64,000 bases of DNA from Streptomyces sp. cf386 (GTDB taxonomy: Bacteria; Actinomycetota; Actinomycetes; Streptomycetales; Streptomycetaceae). The notes under the pieces are model-generated. The model ran no database searches. It was not told where the DNA came from and worked only from the letters and a program-made list of their open reading frames with translations. Within the stretch, counting starts at the first letter, position 1; each line of letters begins with the position of its first letter. The translations under genes were made by a program, and so were the position numbers. Shown here in pieces: positions 43,434 through 51,268 of the stretch. The stretch covers positions 109,823-173,822 of the forward strand of contig NZ_FNHV01000008.1 in NCBI RefSeq assembly GCF_900103585.1. Reading direction: 5' to 3'.

Positions 43434-43904
43434 CTAGAACAGGCTGTTGATGTAGCTCCACAGCGCGTACTGCACTTCACCGCCGGCGGCGACCCAGGCG
43501 ATCCGGACCGGGTGGTACCAGGGCAGGCCGTTCATGTAGCCACGGAACTTGCCCCAGCCCGACTTGGCGGCCTTGACCGCGTCGTCCCAGAGCTTGCCGC
43601 CGTGCCGCTTCATCAGGTTGTACAAGGCCTTGACGGCGCTGCTGGCGGCACCGCGGTTCTGGGCCTTGGTCGCCTTGCCGTCGGCCACGGCACGCACCGA
43701 CTGCGTGTCCTTCGCGCTCAGTTCGGCCTTGACGGTCGGGCTGGCGAGAAACGTGCGGGCCTGAGCCGCGGACAGGCTCACCTCGGTGGCCGACGCCGTA
43801 CGGGCGTGGGTGGCCTCCGAGGCCTGCGCCAGACCGGCACCGGCGCCGAGCGTCACCGCGGCCATAGCGGAAACCGCCGCCATACGCAATGTATTGCGGG
43901 TCAT
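43434..43904 (-). CDS. Secreted cationic helical protein, candidate bacteriocin
   Basis: A 156-residue protein with a Sec signal peptide (cut after LAQA, about residue 28). The middle (40-80) looks like a propeptide rich in Ala, Ser, Lys and Asp. The C-terminal 70 residues are amphipathic, basic and rich in Trp/Tyr (ALYNLMKRHGGKLWDDAVKA, SGWGKFRGYMNGLPWYHPVR, IAWVAAGGEVQYALWSYINS). No cysteine and no enzyme motif is present. It leads a co-directional set with a small membrane protein and an ABC exporter, the typical layout of an unmodified Sec-dependent bacteriocin. Ribosome site GGGAG. Confidence 0.6.
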   Translation of the reverse strand: MTRNTLRMAAVSAMAAVTLGAGAGLAQASEATHARTASATEVSLSAAQARTFLASPTVKAELSAKDTQSVRAVADGKATKAQNRGAASSAVKALYNLMKRHGGKLWDDAVKAAKSGWGKFRGYMNGLPWYHPVRIAWVAAGGEVQYALWSYINSLF

Positions 43905-44240
43905 GTAGAATCTCCCTTGCGTTCAATCGCAAGGGGAGGAAGCCCGTGCGGGCGACCTGAACAGGCGTGGAAACCGAAAAGGGTCCCCCCGGACTTCTTC
44001 CCCCGATTACTTCTCTGCGGACACACCGAAAAAAGCCCCATAGACGGCCGGAAAGGCCAAATCCACGGGTGCTGGATTACGGGTCCTTGCGCCTCAACAC
44101 CGCTGGTCAGGGCGGGTGTTCGACGCGGAGAGAACGTAACACAGCTTTAAGCCACTTGGCCAGAAACTGTGTTCGCATGCTGTAGGCGCCGCATGGGACA
44201 CGTAAAAGCCGTGTGCCCATTCAATTTAATTGGCAACCTT
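43905..44240. other. 336-bp leader/promoter region of the bacteriocin-like operon
   Basis: No gene is visible on either strand. The region is clearly less GC-rich than its surroundings (TTCAATTTAATTGGCAACC at the far end; GGCTTAAAGCTGTGTTACG on the minus strand), so it probably carries the operon promoter and a long untranslated leader, plus the 3' end signals of the nucleoside hydrolase gene. Confidence 0.45.
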
Positions 44241-45221
44241 TTAATCGAGAACCGTCGCCAGGTACAGCTTCACAAAACGCTCCACGTCCACGTCCAAAGC
44301 CACGTCCACCAAAGCCTGTTCGCGGGTGCCGGCGTGGACCCCGGCATGGATTTCGGACTCGCCGGGGCGGGGACGCCGGTCGACGATCGTCTGCCCGCGC
44401 GTCGGACCCGGTGCGAGGGAGACCTCCACGGGGAGGAGGCGGGTGCTGATGCCCGCCGGATCGACGACCGCGCAGACCGCGCCCGCGTCGCCGATGCCGC
44501 CGGCCTCGCCGTCGGCGCCGACGTCCGGCGTCGCCGGGCGGTGGGAGAGCAGCTCGCCGGCGAGGCGGGCACCGGGTTCCGTGCTCGTGCGCAGGCGCCG
44601 TACGTCCGCGCCGGGGACGACGACCCGCTGGAAGACGTCCAGGCCGTACATGGTGATCGGCACCCCGGCGGTGAGCAGGATCGCCGCCGCCTCCGGGTCG
44701 TGCCACACGTTGAACTCCGCGACCGGCGTGGCGTTTCCGCAGGCCACCGCGCCGCCCATGAAGACGATCCGCTCGATGTTGCGGGTCACCTCCGGGTGGG
44801 TGCGCAGCAGCAGGGCGATGTTGGTGAGGGGCGCGGTGGGGATCAGCGTCACCGGCCTCGGCGAGGCGAGGATCTCCCGGCGCAGCAGCGTCACCGCGTC
44901 CACGTCGGCCGGGGTGCGCGTCGGGGCGGGCAGGCCGATGTCGCCCATGCCGTCCTCGCCGTGCACGTGCCGCGCCGAGCGGGCGGGCTCGATCAGCGGC
45001 AGTGCGGCGCCCCGGGCGACCGGGATGTCGGGGGCGCCGGCCTGCTCCAGCACGGTCAGGGTGTTGCGTACGACGCCGTCCACGTCCGTGTTCCCGGCCA
45101 CGCAGGTCACCGCGCGCAGGTCCAGCCCCGGGTGGCGTACGGCGAACAGCAGCGCCAGGGCGTCGTCGACGCCGGTGTCGCAGTCGATGATCACCGGGAT
45201 GGGCTGACCGTCGTTCGTCAC
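44241..45221 (-). CDS. Nucleoside hydrolase (inosine/uridine-preferring family)
   Basis: A 326-residue enzyme that cleaves the N-glycosidic bond of ribonucleosides. The calcium-binding DxDxxxDD signature is present at the N-terminus (VIIDCDTGVDDALALLFA); VTCVAGNTDVD, LIPTAPLTNIALLLR and EFNVWHDPEAA are the other conserved blocks. Length fits the family. No purine or pyrimidine transport gene is adjacent. It is 67 bp downstream of the ThrRS gene but likely separately transcribed. Confidence 0.9.
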   Translation of the reverse strand: MTNDGQPIPVIIDCDTGVDDALALLFAVRHPGLDLRAVTCVAGNTDVDGVVRNTLTVLEQAGAPDIPVARGAALPLIEPARSARHVHGEDGMGDIGLPAPTRTPADVDAVTLLRREILASPRPVTLIPTAPLTNIALLLRTHPEVTRNIERIVFMGGAVACGNATPVAEFNVWHDPEAAAILLTAGVPITMYGLDVFQRVVVPGADVRRLRTSTEPGARLAGELLSHRPATPDVGADGEAGGIGDAGAVCAVVDPAGISTRLLPVEVSLAPGPTRGQTIVDRRPRPGESEIHAGVHAGTREQALVDVALDVDVERFVKLYLATVLD

Positions 45222-45288
45222 GGCGAGGCTCCTTGTGGGGGGGGAGGGGTTCCAGGGGGACTCCGGGTGGGCTCCTACTAGAGCGACC

Positions 45289-46548
45289 CTACGCAGGCCG
45301 TCCGGTGAGGGGACCCCCGTCCCACAGTTCGGAGCCGCGTGCCGCGACGCGGGCGGCGATCCGGGCGACCAGTTCCGCGCCGGGTACCGCCCCCGGCCGC
45401 CGCCCGTCCCGCAGTCGTACGGCCACCAGGTCGTCGTCCGCCGCCGCCTCCCGCTCCCCGATGACCGCCTGGTACGGCACGAGGCGGGCCGCGCGGACGC
45501 GGGCGCCCAGGGTGCCGTGCTCGGGGCCGGCGAGTTCGGCGCGCAGGCCCTGGTCGAGGGCCCGGCGCAGCAGCTTCTCCGCCCGTTCGACCTGGGCGTC
45601 CGCGTCCGACACGGGGAGGATCAGCAGCTGCACGGGGGCCAGCCAGGCAGGGAAGGCGCCGCCGTGCTGCTCGATCAGGTGGGCGACGGCTCGCTCCACG
45701 CTGCCGATGATGCTGCGGTGCACCATGACCGGGCGGTGCTTGGCGCCGTCGGGGCCGATGTAGTGCAGGTCGAAGCGTTCGGGCTGGTGGAAGTCGATCT
45801 GGACGGTGGAGAGGGTCGCCTCGCGGCCTGCCGGGTCGGCGATCTGGACGTCGATCTTGGGGCCGTAGAAGGCCGCCTCGCCTTCGGCTGCTTCGTAGGG
45901 GATGCCCGAGCCGTCGAGGACCTCGCGGAGGAGGGCGGTGGCCCGCTGCCAGAGCGCGGGGTCGGCGACGTACTTGCCGCCGCCGACCCCGCTGGGGAGG
46001 GAGAGGCGGTGGCGGACGGCCTCGATGCCGAGGTCGGCGTAGGCGCGGGCGATGAGCTGAAGGGCGGCGCGGGCCTCCTCCACGGCCTGGTCCAGGGTGC
46101 AGAAGATGTGGGCGTCGTTGAGGTGAATGGCCCGGACGCGGGTGAGGCCGCCGAGGACGCCGGACAGTTCGGAGCGGTACATCCCGCCCAACTCGGCCAT
46201 GCGGAAGGGGAGTTCGCGGTAGCTGTGGGAGCGGGAGCGGTAGATGAGGGCGTGGTGGGGGCAGAGGCTGGGGCGCAGGACGAGTTGGTCGGCACCCAAC
46301 TCCATGGGCGGGAACATGTCGTCGCTGTAGTGGGACCAGTGGCCGGAGAGCTCGTACAGGTCGCGTTTGCCGAGCACGGGTGAGTACACATGGCGGTAGC
46401 CGGCCTCGCGTTCGGCCTCGCGGATGTACTCCTCCAGTACGTGGCGGACCACGGCCCCGTCGGGCAGCCAGTACGGCAGGCCCGCGCCCATCAGGGGGTC
46501 GGTGTCGAAGAGGTCGAGTTCACGGCCGAGGCGGCGGTGGTCGTGCAT
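45289..46548 (-). CDS. Short threonyl-tRNA synthetase paralogue lacking the editing domain
   Basis: A 419-residue class II synthetase, against about 640-680 for a full bacterial ThrRS. The TGS and editing (SAD) domains are missing; the protein starts at the catalytic core (DPLMGAGLPYWLPDGAVVRH). Zinc ligands are kept: Cys in RPSLCPHHALIY, His in FHQPERFDLHYIG, His in VMVHRSIIGSVERAV. The anticodon-binding domain is present (QLLILPVSDADAQVERAEKL). ATG 46548 follows GGAGGAG. It charges tRNA-Thr without proofreading Ser. Upstream is a Thr leader peptide and attenuator, so it is probably induced by threonine shortage. Confidence 0.9.
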   Translation of the reverse strand: MHDHRRLGRELDLFDTDPLMGAGLPYWLPDGAVVRHVLEEYIREAEREAGYRHVYSPVLGKRDLYELSGHWSHYSDDMFPPMELGADQLVLRPSLCPHHALIYRSRSHSYRELPFRMAELGGMYRSELSGVLGGLTRVRAIHLNDAHIFCTLDQAVEEARAALQLIARAYADLGIEAVRHRLSLPSGVGGGKYVADPALWQRATALLREVLDGSGIPYEAAEGEAAFYGPKIDVQIADPAGREATLSTVQIDFHQPERFDLHYIGPDGAKHRPVMVHRSIIGSVERAVAHLIEQHGGAFPAWLAPVQLLILPVSDADAQVERAEKLLRRALDQGLRAELAGPEHGTLGARVRAARLVPYQAVIGEREAAADDDLVAVRLRDGRRPGAVPGAELVARIAARVAARGSELWDGGPLTGRPA

Positions 46549-46586
46549 GGCTGCTCCTCCGGGTAAACGGACGAGCACCCACGACA

Positions 46587-46613
46587 AAGCCCCGGGGCAC
46601 TCGCCCGGGGCTT
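46587..46613 (-). terminator. Transcription attenuator hairpin of the ThrRS gene
   Basis: AAGCCCCGGG and CCCGGGGCTT form a perfect 10-bp stem with a 7-nt loop, followed in the RNA by UUUG. It lies 18 nt after the leader-peptide stop and 38 nt before the ThrRS start. CCCGGCGC at the end of the leader reading frame can pair partly with the first arm, offering an antiterminator. Confidence 0.8.
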
Positions 46614-46631
46614 GGTTCTTTCGCTCAGCTG

Positions 46632-46688
46632 TCAGCGCGCCGGGACGGGGTCCGGCGTCGTCGTGAGAGACGGATTGGCGCGCTTCAT
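46632..46688 (-). CDS. Threonine leader peptide (attenuation)
   Basis: An 18-residue reading frame, MKRANPSLTTTPDPVPAR, with three consecutive ACG threonine codons, ending 18 nt before an intrinsic terminator that precedes the threonyl-tRNA synthetase gene. There is no good ribosome site; a TACCGT hexamer seven bases before the ATG would fit a -10 element of a leaderless transcript. The arrangement is that of ribosome-mediated attenuation: stalling at Thr codons when charged tRNA-Thr is scarce would prevent terminator formation. Confidence 0.8.
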   Translation of the reverse strand: MKRANPSLTTTPDPVPAR

Positions 46689-46829
46689 GGAGCCACGGTA
46701 ACTGCGGGTGCGGTGGGTGCGCGATCGATTTTCACGATTCACCTCACCGATACGGAGGTGCGCGGTTACGCCCAGCGACATCACGGTCGCAACGACGCGT
46801 ACCGTCAACCTGCCTGGGGGTGGCACGCC

Positions 46830-47382
46830 TTGGTTCACATCCGCCAACTCGATCCCACGGCTTCTCCGTTGGACTACTTCGGCTTCGGCCTGCGGAGAAA
46901 GCGGGAGGAGGCCGGGCTGACGTTGAAGCAGATGGGCTCGCTCCTCTTCTGCACGGGGTCGCTGGTCGGCCAGTTCGAGACGGCGCTCAAAGTGCCGACG
47001 ACGAAGGCGTACGCGCGGGCAGTGATGGAGGTGGAACACACCGACAAGCTCGGGGATCGGCGGCCGGGAGGTCATGCGCGAGCAACTCGCCCACCTGTTG
47101 AGCTTTCTGGACAATCAGTCGGTGCACATCCAGGTGCTGCCGTTCTCCGTCGGACAGCACTCCGGGGTGATGGGCTCCTTCACTCTCCTGCGCTTCGATG
47201 ATCACCCCGACCTGTTCTACAGCGAGAGCTACGACCAGGGGCACATGACGGCCAATCCACCAGTGATCAGGGAGCGTTCGGTTGGTTACGCTCGCCTTCA
47301 GGCCGAGACTCTCTCCCCGAAGGCATCGGCGACACTGATCGCGCGGGTGATGGAGGAACGCTATGGAGCTGACGTGGCGTAA
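46830..47382 (+). pseudogene. XRE/DUF5753 regulator with internal deletion and frameshift
   Basis: The N-terminal HTH is intact (DYFGFGLRRKREEAGLTLKQ, MGSLLFCTGSLVGQFETALK). After ARAVMEVEHTDKLGD the frame shifts, and the C-terminal part of DUF5753 resumes as REVMREQLAHLLSFLDNQSV, PFSVGQHSGVMGSFTLLRFD and VEERYGADVA-type ending. About 100 residues of the central domain are missing. The 3' part still overlaps the DUF397 gene by 20 nt as in intact pairs, so this is a recently decayed member. A TTG at 46830 is the likeliest former start. Confidence 0.75.
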
Positions 47383-47548
47383 GTCGTCCTACAGCGGCAG
47401 CAGCGGCGGCGAATGCGTCGAGGTCGCCGACCTCACCCCTTGCCTAGCCGTCCGCGACTCCAAGAACCCCGAGCTCGGCACGCTCACCCTCTCGCCGAAG
47501 GCCTACGCCGCCTTCATCGGCTACGTCGGCAGGTCGAGCGTGGCCTGA
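47363..47548 (+). CDS. DUF397-domain small protein
   Basis: A 61-residue protein with the DUF397 signature: LTWRKSSYSGSSGGECVEVA, LAVRDSKNPELGTLTL and a C-terminal helix AYAAFIGYV. DUF397 proteins are encoded directly behind XRE/DUF5753 regulators in Streptomyces and modulate development or secondary metabolism. Here the partner regulator is broken, so this gene may be an orphan without its control partner. It overlaps the 3' end of the kinase gene on the other strand. Confidence 0.9.
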   Translation: MELTWRKSSYSGSSGGECVEVADLTPCLAVRDSKNPELGTLTLSPKAYAAFIGYVGRSSVA

Positions 47549-48726
47549 GCACCGCCCTCAGGCAGGTTCTCGTACGTAACCCGCGCACCCAGCACCTGGG
47601 CCTGGCCCATGACGATGGTCAGGCCCAGCCCGATCCCCGTACCCCGCTCCCGCGCCCCCGTGCGGAAGCGCTGCGGGCCCTCTGCCAGGAGGTCGGCAGG
47701 GAAGCCGGGGCCCCGGTCGGAGACACGTACCGCGGCCCCGTCGACCTCCAGCGCCACCGGCGGTGCCCCGTGCCGATAGGCATTGGCGATCAGGTTCGCC
47801 AGGATCCGCTCGACGCGACGCGGGTCGGTCTCCACGATCTCGTCCTCGCGCACCCGCACCTCCACGTCCCGGCCCGTCGCAGCCGCCGCCCGCCGCGCGA
47901 GGTCGGCCAAAGAGACCTCCTCGCGCTGGGCCCGCTCGACACCGGGGACGTCGAGGCGGGCCACTTCCAGTACGTCCTCCACGAGTCGGCGTAGCTGGTC
48001 CACACCCCCGCTGACCAGCTCGGTCGCCCGCCCCGGGGGCAGGAGACCGACGGCCGTCACCAAACCCGCGACCGGCGTACGCAGTTCGTGGGCGATGTCG
48101 GCGGTCACCCGCCGTTCCGCCTCCAGCCGGAGGCTCAACGCGTCGGCCATGGTGTTGACCGCGTCCGCCAGTTCGGCGATCTCGTCCTTGCCCTTGGGCG
48201 TCACGCGTGCCGTGAGGTCGCCGTGGGCGATGCGCTGGGCGGTGCGGGCGGAGGCGCCGATGCGGCGGCCCGCGGCGGCGGCCACGGCGATGCCCAGCCC
48301 GCAGCCGAGGGTGACGGCTGCGGCCCCCGCGCTGAGCAGTACCTCGTCCAGGTCCTTGAGGGCCTGCGCCTGCGGTGCGTAGGAACGTCGTACGGCGATG
48401 ATGTCCGCGCCACTGCGGGCGGCGGCCCACATCACCGGGCCGCTGGGGGCGCCTTCCTGGAGGTAGGTCGCGCGCACCGGCCGGTCGGTGACCGTCTCGC
48501 GCAGGACCGTCGGCAGGGCGCGCGGGTTGACCAGTGCGTTCGTCTCGATGCCGGCGATACGGTCGTCCAGCGCCTCCACCAGCCGCGCGTCGGCCGCCGA
48601 CGCCGCGTCCTTGCGCTGGTCGGCGGCGGTGCGCTGGTGCACCAGGAAGCCGATGAGCGCGGCGACGACCGCGGCGATGGTGGCGATGACCAGGGCGGTC
48701 TTGGTTCTGAGTCCCATGGCGATCAT
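47521..48726 (-). CDS. Sensor histidine kinase, CseC-like
   Basis: A 401-residue kinase. Membrane helices at about residues 5-28 and 130-155 flank an extracytoplasmic sensor loop. HAMP (GRRIGASARTAQRIAHGDLT) is followed by HisKA with DIAHELRTPVAGLVTAVGLL and the HATPase N-box ILANLIANAYRHG and G-box GTGIGLGLTIV. Architecture and the coupled regulator resemble the CseB/CseC cell-envelope stress system of S. coelicolor. The start overlaps the regulator gene by 4 nt (ATGA). Confidence 0.88.
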   Translation of the reverse strand: MIAMGLRTKTALVIATIAAVVAALIGFLVHQRTAADQRKDAASAADARLVEALDDRIAGIETNALVNPRALPTVLRETVTDRPVRATYLQEGAPSGPVMWAAARSGADIIAVRRSYAPQAQALKDLDEVLLSAGAAAVTLGCGLGIAVAAAAGRRIGASARTAQRIAHGDLTARVTPKGKDEIAELADAVNTMADALSLRLEAERRVTADIAHELRTPVAGLVTAVGLLPPGRATELVSGGVDQLRRLVEDVLEVARLDVPGVERAQREEVSLADLARRAAAATGRDVEVRVREDEIVETDPRRVERILANLIANAYRHGAPPVALEVDGAAVRVSDRGPGFPADLLAEGPQRFRTGARERGTGIGLGLTIVMGQAQVLGARVTYENLPEGGAQATLDLPT

Positions 48727-49427
48727 GACCGACCGGGCGGTGTCGGCCCGGTCACCAGTTTGTAGCCGAAGCCGCGCACGGTCTGGATCCGGTCGCGGCC
48801 GATCTTCGCGCGCAGCCGCTGGACGTGGACGTCGACGACTCGGCTGTCGCCGCCCCACGCGTAGTCCCACACCCGCTCCAGCAGGGTGGCGCGGGACAGC
48901 ACGATGCCGGGCCGGTCGGCGAACTCCAGCATCAACTTGCGCTCGGTGGGGGTGAGTTCGAGCAGCCGGCCGTCGCGGCGGACCTCCATGGAGGCGATGT
49001 CCATGGTGAGGTCGCCGAATGTGAGCGCCGGTTCCTGCACGACCGCCTGCCCGGGGCCGCTGAAGTCGGCGGCGCGGCGCAGGGCCGAGCGGATGCGGGC
49101 TACGAGGACGGGCATGTCGTACGGCTTGGTGAGGTAGTCGTCGGCGCCGGCCTCCAGGCCGAGGACGACGTCCACGGGGTCGGTCCGCGCGGAGATCATC
49201 AGGACGGGAACGCGGCTGGACTCCCGGATCCGGCGCACCAGGCTGACGCCGTCGAGGTGCGGCAGCATCACGTCGAGCAGGGCGACGTCCGGTGCCCTGA
49301 GCTGGAACTCGGCCAGTCCCGCGAGCCCGTCCCTGGCCGTACGGACCTCGTAGCCGTAGCGCTCCAGGGAGAGTTGGGTCGCCTCACGCAGCAGGGCGTC
49401 GTCCTCGACGAGCAGCACATCGGTCAT
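48723..49427 (-). CDS. OmpR-family response regulator, CseB-like
   Basis: A 234-residue regulator. The receiver has VLLVEDDALLREATQLSLER, phospho-Asp in VALLDVMLPHLDGVS, and the Lys in YLTKPYD. The winged-helix output domain is at 135-230 (LTPTERKLMLEFADRPGIVL, YAWGGDSRVVDVHVQRLRAK, GFGYKL). The sequence is close to CseB as I remember it. It is translated with the downstream kinase and lies 17 bp after a lipoprotein-like gene. It likely controls envelope-related genes; its own operon includes two secreted proteins. Confidence 0.9.
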   Translation of the reverse strand: MTDVLLVEDDALLREATQLSLERYGYEVRTARDGLAGLAEFQLRAPDVALLDVMLPHLDGVSLVRRIRESSRVPVLMISARTDPVDVVLGLEAGADDYLTKPYDMPVLVARIRSALRRAADFSGPGQAVVQEPALTFGDLTMDIASMEVRRDGRLLELTPTERKLMLEFADRPGIVLSRATLLERVWDYAWGGDSRVVDVHVQRLRAKIGRDRIQTVRGFGYKLVTGPTPPGRS

Positions 49428-49444
49428 CGGTTGCGGCTTTCTGC

Positions 49445-49882
49445 CTAGGGTTCGGGGACGGGCAGGTGGATCGAGCGCAGCTCGGCGGCGTACTCGGGGT
49501 CGCTCTGCGGGGCTCGGATGGTGGCGCGGGAGTAGTACGAGACGTTCTCCTGGTGCACCAGGCGGGTCAGCTCGATGGTGGCGGGCCCGCACTTGTCGCC
49601 ACACCACGAGGCGCTCAGCTCGCCCGTTCCCACCGCCTTCGGCTGCCCCCAGTTCCGCCACTTCAGGTGGATGACCCCGGCGAACTCGCTGGCGCCGAAG
49701 GCCGTGGGACGGCTCAGCGGACGCCCCATGGAGTCGGAGGCGTAGACCGGGCCGTGCGCCGGGCTGGCGGTGGGCGCGGGACCCTGGACCTTGGGCTGCT
49801 CGGGACCGCCGCATCCGGCGGCGCCCACGGCCGACACCGCTGCCAGCGTGAAGGCGGCCACAACTGCCGTGGGCTTGCGCAT
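49445..49882 (-). CDS. Lipoprotein-like protein paralogous to the next gene, TCS-associated
   Basis: A 145-residue exported protein with a lipobox-like VGAAGCGG. The mature domain contains FAGVIHLKWRNWGQPKAVGT and SASWCGDKCGPATIELTRL, the same pattern as the neighbour at 49925-50416 (IENVHWKKWGAEKAVGTAKV, GMWCLDTCLDKPLDGVVTL). A CxxxC pair is conserved in both. It lies 17 bp before the response-regulator gene, in the position of cseA in CseB/CseC operons, so it may tune the sensor. Function inferred from context only. Confidence 0.7.
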   Translation of the reverse strand: MRKPTAVVAAFTLAAVSAVGAAGCGGPEQPKVQGPAPTASPAHGPVYASDSMGRPLSRPTAFGASEFAGVIHLKWRNWGQPKAVGTGELSASWCGDKCGPATIELTRLVHQENVSYYSRATIRAPQSDPEYAAELRSIHLPVPEP

Positions 49883-49924
49883 CAGCAGGGGATCCTTGCG
49901 TACGTGGGCGGCTAGCGGCGGCGC

Positions 49925-50416
49925 TCAGCCGGTGAACAGCGCGTGCTTGCCCTGGAGGTCCTCGGCATCGTACTTTCCGGGCTTACCGGACAGCTTCAGC
50001 GTGAACATGGTGTACACCTTCTTGCCGTGCACCGTCTTGGGGTCGGAGAGCGTGACGACTCCGTCCAGCGGCTTGTCGAGGCAGGTGTCCAGGCACCACA
50101 TGCCGGTGACCTTGGCGGTGCCGACGGCCTTCTCGGCCCCCCACTTCTTCCAGTGCACGTTCTCGATGCCGGTGAACTCCGAGAGGGTCAGCTTCGCGGG
50201 ACGCCGCACCGCCGGGTTCGGGGTGTGCTCCTCCCCCGGGTAGTTGAAGACGCGCGGGGTGGCGGTGGCGTGGGCAGGCTTCTCGGCGGTGCCTGCCGCG
50301 TCCGCCGCATGCGTGGTGACGAACACCCCCAGCAGGGCGGAGGCGGCGAGGCCGGTCGCCAGGACGGCCTTCTTGCGGGAGAGCTTGGGGGTCTTGGTGG
50401 ACGCGGTGCGATTCAT
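49925..50416 (-). CDS. Secreted protein paralogous to the previous gene, TCS-associated
   Basis: A 163-residue exported protein with a signal peptide (cut near AADAAG, residue 40). Residues 80-160 are the same domain as in 49445-49882, with W(K)KWG-KAVGT and a WCxxxC pair. It starts a four-gene co-directional set with lipoprotein, regulator and kinase. The duplicated domain next to a CseBC-like system suggests two related sensory or target proteins at the cell surface. No known family is recognised. Confidence 0.7.
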   Translation of the reverse strand: MNRTASTKTPKLSRKKAVLATGLAASALLGVFVTTHAADAAGTAEKPAHATATPRVFNYPGEEHTPNPAVRRPAKLTLSEFTGIENVHWKKWGAEKAVGTAKVTGMWCLDTCLDKPLDGVVTLSDPKTVHGKKVYTMFTLKLSGKPGKYDAEDLQGKHALFTG

Positions 50417-50623
50417 GGCTGCTGGCTCCGGGCTTCGTTGGTACCGATGTGTTGTTCATCGGCCGGTGCTCAGAAGCTATGAGGGGTACCTCTCGGTGTT
50501 TCGGCCGTCGTGTTGCAGCCGTTCATCGGCGGCTGTTACACGACCGACGTAGACGGCGTGGCACCGCATGGCACCACATGACGCCAACCGGCGCCACCCG
50601 GCCCCATATCTCGGGCTTGCACA

Positions 50624-50653
50624 TGGCGCCAATGTGATGCCATGATGGCGCCA
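50624..50653. promoter_or_regulatory. Paired TGGCGCCA palindromes at the RHH gene start
   Basis: TGGCGCCA occurs at 50624-50631 and 50646-50653, the second overlapping the start codon; ATGATGCCATGATGGC-like sequence lies between. Further half-sites (TGGCACC, TGGCGTC type) lie 40-90 bp upstream. The next gene encodes a ribbon-helix-helix domain, so autoregulation is likely. Confidence 0.6.
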
Positions 50654-51171
50654 TGGACCTCACCCCGTATGTCGACACCCTCCGCCGCGAACTCGCGGTG
50701 GCCGCCGAAGCCGGTGGCGAGGAGGCCCGCGAGCTGGCCGAGAGGCTCACCGCTCCCCTGGAGTCGGCGACCCGGCTGACCATGCTCAACGTGCTCTCCG
50801 CCGCGATGGACGAGATCACCCGCGAACTCGCCCCCGGCTCGGTCGACGTACGGCTGCGCGGGATCGACCCCGACTTCGTGGTGACGCCACCGCCCCGCGA
50901 CGGTGGCACCACCGTGGAGCCGGCCGCGCCCGCCGAACCACTCAAGGCCCCGGCCCCGGCCGAGGGCGACGAGGGCGGCACCGCCCGCGTCAACCTGCGA
51001 CTGCCGGCCCATCTCAAGGCGCGGGCCGAGGAGGCCGCGGGCCGCGAGGGCCTGTCGGTCAACGCGTGGCTGGTGCGGGCCGTGTCGGCGGCGGTCGACG
51101 GAGGCACGCGAGCGCGACCGGCGGAGCGGACCCAGACCGTCGGACAGAGCTTCACCGGCTGGGTGCGCTAG
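50653..51171 (+). CDS. HicB-like ribbon-helix-helix protein
   Basis: A 172-residue protein. The N-terminal half (residues 1-95) is helical and acidic, followed by a Pro/Ala/Glu linker. The C-terminal ribbon-helix-helix is RVNLRLPAHLKARAEEAAGR then EGLSVNAWLVRAVSAAVDG. This layout is called a HicB-family antitoxin in Streptomyces annotations, but no HicA toxin is adjacent. It precedes a DUF4097 gene and a DrrAB pair in the same direction, so it probably represses that operon. Confidence 0.8.
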   Translation: MDLTPYVDTLRRELAVAAEAGGEEARELAERLTAPLESATRLTMLNVLSAAMDEITRELAPGSVDVRLRGIDPDFVVTPPPRDGGTTVEPAAPAEPLKAPAPAEGDEGGTARVNLRLPAHLKARAEEAAGREGLSVNAWLVRAVSAAVDGGTRARPAERTQTVGQSFTGWVR

Positions 51172-51268
51172 CCGCGCCCCCGCCCGCACCCCAAAGAGAT
51201 CAAGCACAGCACCCACACCACGTCCCACCTGCGGGGACGGCCCAAGGACTCAAGAGGACGGGACAGCC

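Noticed and set aside
50653..51171. Toxin-antitoxin system
   Set aside because: No HicA or other toxin gene is adjacent; context is a regulator of an exporter operon.
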